DNA of 48,945 nt from Bacteroidota bacterium (GTDB taxonomy: Bacteria; Bacteroidota; Bacteroidia; Chitinophagales; Saprospiraceae): contig CAUJDW010000154.1 in assembly GCA_963169455.1 (NCBI GenBank), forward strand, positions 1 to 48,945, read 5' to 3'. Positions within the stretch are counted from its first letter, which is position 1; every line of letters begins with the position of its first letter. The notes under the pieces were generated by a model, which saw only the letters and a list, made by a program, of their open reading frames with translations, searched no databases and was not told where the DNA came from. Positions 42,953 to 48,945 of this stretch are shown piece after piece. Both the position numbers and the translations under genes were made by a program.

Positions 42953-43543
42953 ATGCAATCCATCGTTTTTGCCACCGGCAACCCCCACAAAGTGCTGGAA
43001 GCCAACGCCGCCCTCGGGGGAGCCTTCGCAATCATCGGGCTGAAAGACATCGGATGCCCGGAAGACCTGCCAGAAGACCAGCCGACACTGGAGGGCAACG
43101 CCCTGCAAAAAGCCAGGTATGTCCACAGGCATTTTCAGGTTAACTGCTTTTCCGAAGACACCGGGCTTGAAGTGGATGCGCTCGAAGGCGCTCCCGGCGT
43201 GTACTCCGCACGCTTCGCAGGCCCGGCCAAAGACCCGGAAGCCAACATGGCCCTGCTGCTGGAAAAGCTGAAAGGGCAGGAAAACCGCCGCGCCAGGTTC
43301 CGCACCGTCATCGCGCTCATCCTGGATGAGGAGGAACACCTCTTCGAGGGAGCCGTCGAAGGCCGGATCGCCTACCGGAAAACCGGTGAAAACGGCTTCG
43401 GCTATGACCCCATCTTCATTCCGGAAGGCTCCTCCCGCTCTTTCGCGGAAATGAGCACTGCGGAAAAAAACACCATCAGCCACCGCGCAAGGGCCGTCGC
43501 CAAACTCAGGAGCTTCCTGCTGGAACGGGCCGCCCGCCCTTGA
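42953..43543 (+). CDS. rdgB: XTP/dITP diphosphatase
   Basis: A 196-residue HAM1/RdgB-family enzyme that hydrolyses non-canonical purine triphosphates (XTP, ITP, dITP) and keeps them out of DNA and RNA. Landmarks are FATGNPHKVLEA at the start, SEDTGLEVDAL with the catalytic Asp, and GFGYDPIFIPEG and SHRARAVAKL at the end. The length is normal. The gene ends overlapping the region just before the next gene, which starts at 43600, and belongs to the forward operon 42475-45111. Confidence 0.96.
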   Translation: MQSIVFATGNPHKVLEANAALGGAFAIIGLKDIGCPEDLPEDQPTLEGNALQKARYVHRHFQVNCFSEDTGLEVDALEGAPGVYSARFAGPAKDPEANMALLLEKLKGQENRRARFRTVIALILDEEEHLFEGAVEGRIAYRKTGENGFGYDPIFIPEGSSRSFAEMSTAEKNTISHRARAVAKLRSFLLERAARP

Positions 43544-43599
43544 AAATCCGGGGAATCGTATTTATATTGGCTTACTTTTCCTCCAAAGAACAGCAGGAT

Positions 43600-44844
43600 A
43601 TGAACACAGACAGCTTTGCCCGTTTTTTGCGCAACCCTTCTCTCCTCCACCAGATTTCCTACCAGGAGCTCCGGACCCTGGCCCTGCAATACCCCTACTG
43701 CCAGAACCTGCACTGGCTGCTCCTGCAGAAGAGCTATATGGAGGCCCTGCCCGAATGGGAACAAAACCTCCACCGGGCGGCGGCCCACAGCACCGACCGC
43801 AAATTCCTGTACCGGCAAATGAAGATGATCAATGCCAGCAGGCCCGAAACCGACAATTTCCTGCTGGAAGAAGAATACCTGGAACTGAAAAGCCTTTCTG
43901 AAATGGAACAGGTGGATGCAGAGGCCTTGCTCCGAACGGATCAAAGCCCTGCCGCGCCTCCCCCGGCCGAACTGGGCCTGGAAGCGAAACCGGACGGAAT
44001 ACAACCCGCCCCGCCGGCGCCTGAGCCCGGAGGCTTTAGTTTTACCTTCCCATCCGAAAAAGGCGCCCACGAAGAGGAAGATGTTTTCGAAGAACCGGAT
44101 GCCGAAGCCGGCCTGGCGCCGAAGGAGGAAGAAGGCATGGAAAACCACGTGGAGGAACCGGAAGAAAGGCAGGAATTGGAAACCGAAAAGGCGGAACCGG
44201 CCACCGACAGCCAGCTTCACTCCAGGGCCGTCCAGGCAGAACCGGCTTCTCCCGCATTCCGGGTGGAGAAAAGCCTGGTGTTGAACATGGCTGCCATCAG
44301 CCGTTTCTTCTCGGGTTTTCCAACACCTCCAGGCAGCCCCTCCACACAACAGGCAAGGGCGGCAGCCGACAAAAAAGGCAGGCCCCGGATCAGCCCCCAA
44401 CTAACCGCACTGGAAAACCAGCCCTATTCCCGGGGAACCAGGCACATCGCCCCACGCCAGGATGGGCCGCTTACCCCACAACCTGCCCGGCCGCAGCCCA
44501 GGCAATCCTTTACCAGCTGGGTAGAACAGTTCCAGGCGCCCCACATCCAGAACCGGTTGGGGGAACTGATGGAATCCAAAAAAATGGATGAAAAAGGCAA
44601 AAAGAAAAACCGCAACAAGGATAAGAACCGGCAAAAAAACACAAACCCGGAAAACCCGCTGCCCCGCAACGCACTGATCAGTATTACCGAAAGCGAGGAA
44701 ATCGCCTCCGAAACCCTGGCCGAACTGCTCGCCGCCCAGGGCCTGGCCGACAAAGCCCGCGAAATGTATCAGCGGCTGATGTTGGTTTTTCCGGAAAAAA
44801 GTGATTACTTTGCGTCGAAAATCGAAAACCTTAAAAGCGAATAA
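43600..44844 (+). CDS. Bacteroidota hypothetical protein with C-terminal TPR-like helices
   Basis: A 414-residue protein. The first 110 residues are helical (LLHQISYQELRTLALQYPYC), and the middle (about 115-310) is a low-complexity Pro/Glu/Ala region likely to be disordered, with a Lys/Asn-rich block near 327-345. The C-terminal 50 residues form a TPR-like helical pair (SETLAELLAAQGLADKAREM, then YQRLMLVFPEKSDYFASKIE). It has no signal peptide. A gene of this design commonly precedes secG in Bacteroidota, so a link to secretion is possible but unproven. ATG 43600 was chosen over an upstream TTG inside the rdgB end. Confidence 0.8.
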   Translation: MNTDSFARFLRNPSLLHQISYQELRTLALQYPYCQNLHWLLLQKSYMEALPEWEQNLHRAAAHSTDRKFLYRQMKMINASRPETDNFLLEEEYLELKSLSEMEQVDAEALLRTDQSPAAPPPAELGLEAKPDGIQPAPPAPEPGGFSFTFPSEKGAHEEEDVFEEPDAEAGLAPKEEEGMENHVEEPEERQELETEKAEPATDSQLHSRAVQAEPASPAFRVEKSLVLNMAAISRFFSGFPTPPGSPSTQQARAAADKKGRPRISPQLTALENQPYSRGTRHIAPRQDGPLTPQPARPQPRQSFTSWVEQFQAPHIQNRLGELMESKKMDEKGKKKNRNKDKNRQKNTNPENPLPRNALISITESEEIASETLAELLAAQGLADKAREMYQRLMLVFPEKSDYFASKIENLKSE

Positions 44845-44847
44845 TCT

Positions 44848-45111
44848 ATGTTGACTGCAATGACCGTTTTTATCGCCCTGATATGCGTGCTGCTGATGGC
44901 TGCGGTGCTGATTCAAAACCCCAAGGGCGGTGGCGTGGACTCCACCTTCGGCGGCGCCCAGGCCAATCAAATGTTCGGTGCAGCAAAATCGGCCGACTTC
45001 ATCGAAAAAGCGACCTGGTACCTGGCAGCGGCGCTCTTCCTGCTCTGCATCATCACCAGTATGATGGTTGGCGGCGGCGGTGAAGGCGCAGAACAGTTGC
45101 TGTCCCAATAA
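44848..45111 (+). CDS. secG: Preprotein translocase subunit SecG
   Basis: An 87-residue membrane protein with two hydrophobic segments (about 3-23 and 55-74) and the SecG signature VLIQNPKGGGVDSTFGG between them. SecG joins SecY and SecE and aids SecA-driven export. It starts 3 bp after the previous stop, and a strong terminator follows. Confidence 0.96.
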   Translation: MLTAMTVFIALICVLLMAAVLIQNPKGGGVDSTFGGAQANQMFGAAKSADFIEKATWYLAAALFLLCIITSMMVGGGGEGAEQLLSQ

Positions 45112-45140
45112 ACAGCGCTCCCGCTTCAGCGGAGCAGGGT

Positions 45141-45170
45141 AAAGGCCTGTGTGTTTCCACACAGGCCTTT
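45141..45170 (+). terminator. Terminator after secG
   Basis: AAAGGCCTGTGTG (45141-45153) pairs perfectly with CACACAGGCCTTT (45158-45170) around a 4-nt loop. It ends the forward operon 42475-45111. The rest of the gap to 45434 carries the upstream region of the chaperonin genes. Confidence 0.9.
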
Positions 45171-45371
45171 ATTCATTTCGGGAGTTTCTGATATGGGGTG
45201 CAGCTTCCGTTTGTCTCCTATGCCCTTGGAGAAATAATGCCTCTTTTGCCAAAATGACAAGCCCGGCAATTCTTTCAGCTCCTTTCAGCCCGGGGCCCAT
45301 GCCAAACAGGAACAAAACCTGCAATATTGTCATGAAATTAAAATTGGCATGCCGTATGATAGGTGAAGGGT

Positions 45372-45388
45372 GCCAATGCTTCATTGGC
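45372..45388 (+). promoter_or_regulatory. Hairpin upstream of groES, candidate regulatory site
   Basis: GCCAATG (45372-45378), loop CTT, CATTGGC (45382-45388) lies 46 bp before the groES ATG. It is not the CIRCE element (TTAGCACTC-N9-GAGTGCTAA), which is absent here. It could be an operator or leader hairpin controlling the heat-shock genes. Confidence 0.4.
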
Positions 45389-45434
45389 GTGTGAACCATC
45401 ATTGTTTAACCAATCCGATCATAAAAGAAGTACT

Positions 45435-45710
45435 ATGAAGCCCATCAACGACAGAGTTGTAATCAAGCCTTCACCTGCAGAAGAAAAGACCAAAGGTGGG
45501 ATCATCATTCCGGATACCGCAAAGGAAAAACCTCAGCGCGGCGAGGTCGTAGCCGTCGGCCCGGGAAAGGATGGCAACCTCATGACTGTTCAGGTAGGCG
45601 ATATCGTGCTGTACGGCAAATATGCCGGGCAGGAACTGCAATATAACGGCGTGGATTACCTGATCATGCGCGAAGATGACATCCTGGTCATCCTGGAAGG
45701 CAATGAATAA
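45435..45710 (+). CDS. groES: Co-chaperonin GroES
   Basis: A 91-residue protein with the GroES core: [20 protein letters not shown], the mobile loop ([17 protein letters not shown]) that docks on GroEL, and [15 protein letters not shown]. The seven-subunit lid closes the GroEL folding chamber. It starts at ATG 45435 and is followed after 61 bp by groEL. Confidence 0.98.
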   Translation: MKPINDRVVIKPSPAEEKTKGGIIIPDTAKEKPQRGEVVAVGPGKDGNLMTVQVGDIVLYGKYAGQELQYNGVDYLIMREDDILVILEGNE

Positions 45711-45744
45711 GAAGCCTTCCAACCCTTTGTCAACCAATTTGTAA

Positions 45745-47409
<1,665 letters not shown>

Positions 47410-47429
47410 TACGATACCGGAAATAGAAT

Positions 47430-47470
47430 AAAAAAGAGCCTTCCCGATGTATTTCGGGGGGCTCTTTTTT
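47430..47470 (+). terminator. Terminator after groEL
   Basis: AAAAAAGAGCC (47430-47440) pairs with GGCTCTTTTTT (47460-47470). The six-T run is at the 3' end, and further inner pairing (TCCCGA with TTCGGG) lengthens the stem. Confidence 0.92.
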
Positions 47471-47557
47471 GTTGGATAGCCTGCCCGCCTGGGACTAAAC
47501 AACCATTCAACCATTTTTACCCGCCGAAGCTTTTTGCGGAGGCGGGCAGCTTCCAGC

Positions 47558-48409
47558 TTACCCCGGGAACACCTCCCCCGCCATGGCCATAGCCTCAATG
47601 AATGCGTCCCGGTTTACGCCCGTTTCCACCCCCCGCTCTTCAAAATAGAGCAAAAGGTTTTCCATAGGCATGTTGCCGGTGAGGTCGTCCTTTGCCATGG
47701 GGCAGCCGCCATATCCCCTGATTGCTCCGTCGAAACGCCGGCAGCCGTGTTCATAAGCCGATTCCACTTTTTCCCGCCATTTATCGGGAAGGGTGTGAAA
47801 ATGGGCCCCGAATTCAATGCCCGGATAGCAGGGCGCAAGGTTGCTGAATAAATAACGGATGCTCTCCGGGCTGGCCACCCCGATGGTATCGGAAAGCTGC
47901 AGAATACCGATGCCCATTGCAATGAGCTTATCTGCCCATTTCTGCACGATGTCCACGTTCCAGGGGTCTCCATAAGGGTTGCCGAAGCCCATGGAGATGT
48001 AAACCACGAGCTTTTTCCCATGCGCCTGGCATATATGCTGTATCTGCTCCACCCGTTCCAGGGATTCTTCGAGCGTGGCATTCGTATTGCGCAACTGGAA
48101 GGTTTCGGAAATGGAAAAAGGGTAACCCAGATACGATATCTCATCATATTGCACGGCGTCCATGGCGCCGCGTTGGTTGGCGACAATAGCCAAAAGCCGG
48201 GTGGGGCCGGCGCCCAGGTCCAGTTGCCGCAATACTTCGGGGGTATCCCGCATTTGAGGAATTGCCTTGGGAGATACGAAACTCCCGAAATCAATGGTGT
48301 CAAAACCGGCCTTCAACAACTTGTTGATGTAGGCCGCTTTCTTGTCGGTGGGAATAAACTCTTTGATGCCTTGCATGGCATCCCGCGGGCACTCAATCAA
48401 TTTGACCAT
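47558..48409 (-). CDS. mvaB: Hydroxymethylglutaryl-CoA lyase
   Basis: A 283-residue TIM-barrel enzyme cleaving HMG-CoA to acetoacetate and acetyl-CoA in leucine breakdown. Landmarks are the N-terminal LIECPRDAMQG, the metal-binding GAHFHTLP and the conserved catalytic loop GGCPMAKDDLTGNM with the active-site Cys near 237. Its length is normal. The nearby branched-chain aminotransferase begins leucine degradation, so both belong to one pathway although they are not cotranscribed. Confidence 0.94.
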   Translation of the reverse strand: MVKLIECPRDAMQGIKEFIPTDKKAAYINKLLKAGFDTIDFGSFVSPKAIPQMRDTPEVLRQLDLGAGPTRLLAIVANQRGAMDAVQYDEISYLGYPFSISETFQLRNTNATLEESLERVEQIQHICQAHGKKLVVYISMGFGNPYGDPWNVDIVQKWADKLIAMGIGILQLSDTIGVASPESIRYLFSNLAPCYPGIEFGAHFHTLPDKWREKVESAYEHGCRRFDGAIRGYGGCPMAKDDLTGNMPMENLLLYFEERGVETGVNRDAFIEAMAMAGEVFPG

Positions 48410-48425
48410 AAAATGTCGTTAGCGC

Positions 48426-48454
48426 TTTGGTAATATTTGGCAGCCGTATATTCG
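48426..48454 (+). promoter_or_regulatory. Candidate promoter of the small membrane-protein gene
   Basis: TTTG (48426-48429) and TATATTCG (48447-48454) fit the Bacteroidota -33 and -7 elements with a 17-bp spacer and one mismatch in the -7 box. The ATG follows at 48502, about 40 nt after the predicted start of transcription. Confidence 0.5.
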
Positions 48455-48501
48455 CAAGGGTAAACCCAAACTTTCTGCTCACTGTTAAAATCCAAAAACA
48501 C

Positions 48502-48726
48502 ATGAATAAGAACAAGGGAATATTGTCAATAGTTGGTTTTTTCCTCACCGCTTTAGGCTTCCTTTCCATTGCACTGAGTATGGTTGGCGTCAAATTCGCT
48601 TTCCTCAGGTGGCTCGACGCTCCCGGGCCGCTCTTCGGCTTCGTGGCCAAACTGGCTATGATTATCGCCGGCATTCTGATCCTCTATATCGCCCAAAGCA
48701 ATTTTAAAGGGGAGGACGGTATCTGA
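48502..48726 (+). CDS. Small membrane protein, two hydrophobic segments
   Basis: A 74-residue protein with two membrane segments (about 7-27 and 44-64) separated by a short loop containing RWLDAPGPL. It ends in a charged tail (SNFKGEDGI). I do not recognise the family; similar small proteins are frequent in Bacteroidota. ATG 48502 is preferred over an upstream start that would add an AT-rich leader sequence. A bidirectional terminator follows. Confidence 0.75.
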   Translation: MNKNKGILSIVGFFLTALGFLSIALSMVGVKFAFLRWLDAPGPLFGFVAKLAMIIAGILILYIAQSNFKGEDGI

Positions 48727-48745
48727 TTACATTGCAAGCCAAAAG

Positions 48746-48784
48746 AAAAAGGCTGGACAGCCTGAATGGCTGCCCAGCCTTTTA
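48746..48784. terminator. Bidirectional terminator
   Basis: AAAAAGGCTGG (48746-48756) pairs with CCAGCCTTTT (48774-48783), with an inner stem CAGCC/GGCTG. It serves the small membrane-protein gene and the convergent T9SS-cargo gene. Confidence 0.88.
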
Positions 48785-48806
48785 TGGCTTGGCTATCTGA
48801 AAACGG

Positions 48807-48945
48807 TTATTCTACAACAACCATCTTCTTGGTAGCCGTGAACTCAGCCGTTGCCACGGTGTAGGTCAGTACGCCTGCCGGCAGGCCGTTGCCGCTTACA
48901 ACCACCTGGTTGTAACCTTTAACGCCGTCCATGCGGACAAGCTTC
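48807..48945 (-). CDS. C-terminal end of a type IX secretion cargo protein (partial)
   Basis: The reverse strand ends in 45 residues with the type A T9SS sorting domain pattern: VKGYNQVVVSGNGLPAGVL, then YTVATAEFTATKKMVVVE and stop. This domain directs large secreted or surface-attached proteins through the Por/Gld secretion system of Bacteroidota. The rest of the gene lies beyond the right edge, so the function of the passenger cannot be told. Confidence 0.85.
   Translation of the reverse strand, partial: KLVRMDGVKGYNQVVVSGNGLPAGVLTYTVATAEFTATKKMVVVE

Overview
The window is chromosomal DNA of a Bacteroidota bacterium, most likely of the Saprospiria group. The evidence is a type IX secretion C-terminal sorting domain at the right edge, TAnnTTTG-type -7 promoter boxes, a TonB-dependent receptor with a carboxypeptidase-like N-terminal domain, a Bacteroidota-type integrase and VirE/BT4734-type primase, and GC-rich genes with weak Shine-Dalgarno sites. 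The genus is inference.

Layout. Positions 1-350 are left flank with the first 20 codons of an IS3-type transposase OrfA. Positions 351-9394 are an integrated element of about 9.0 kb, bounded by a perfect 21-bp direct repeat; the right copy overlaps the 3' end of a tRNA-Ser(CGA) gene. The element carries a tyrosine integrase, a membrane protein with a C-terminal zinc finger, two ribbon-helix-helix proteins, an excisionase-like HTH protein, a 970-residue primase-ATPase, an iteron-like array of 12 perfect TTGCCCA heptamers, and two genes I do not recognise. No relaxase, conjugation or phage structural gene is visible, so it looks like a self-replicating integrative plasmid or satellite. Positions 9817-14376 hold two short-chain dehydrogenases, a CPBP intramembrane protease and two NAD-dependent epimerase/reductase genes. 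Positions 14531-22430 hold a TPR protein and a four-gene run: a thrombospondin-type-3 lipoprotein, a secreted protein, a secreted WD40 protein and a membrane-anchored STAND NTPase. The last two look like a split version of STAND-TM-WD40 proteins.

Positions 22895-33808 form a sulfur respiration locus. It has a double-rhodanese lipoprotein, a porin, a periplasmic sulfurtransferase, a 12-heme cytochrome c on the opposite strand, then a PsrA/PhsA-type molybdoenzyme, a four-cluster ferredoxin, an NrfD-type membrane subunit, and two rhodanese-fold lipoproteins. Those two have lost the catalytic cysteine but both end in the same Glu-Glu-Glu-Gly-Cys tail. Two CRP/FNR-like dyads sharing TGAC-N4-ATCAC lie upstream of the two forward-strand operons. 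The likely task is polysulfide or thiosulfate (or related sulfur compound) reduction or oxidation at the cell envelope, with sulfur carried on rhodanese cysteines. The substrate cannot be read from sequence.

Positions 33822-48945 are mostly core genes: a PhaE-like PHA synthase subunit, a TonB-dependent receptor, a TraB/GumN protein, an Lrp/AsnC regulator, glutamate dehydrogenase with a CcmD-like small protein, a branched-chain aminotransferase, RdgB, a Bacteroidota protein with a degenerate TPR end, SecG, GroES-GroEL, HMG-CoA lyase, a small membrane protein, and the tail of a T9SS cargo protein.
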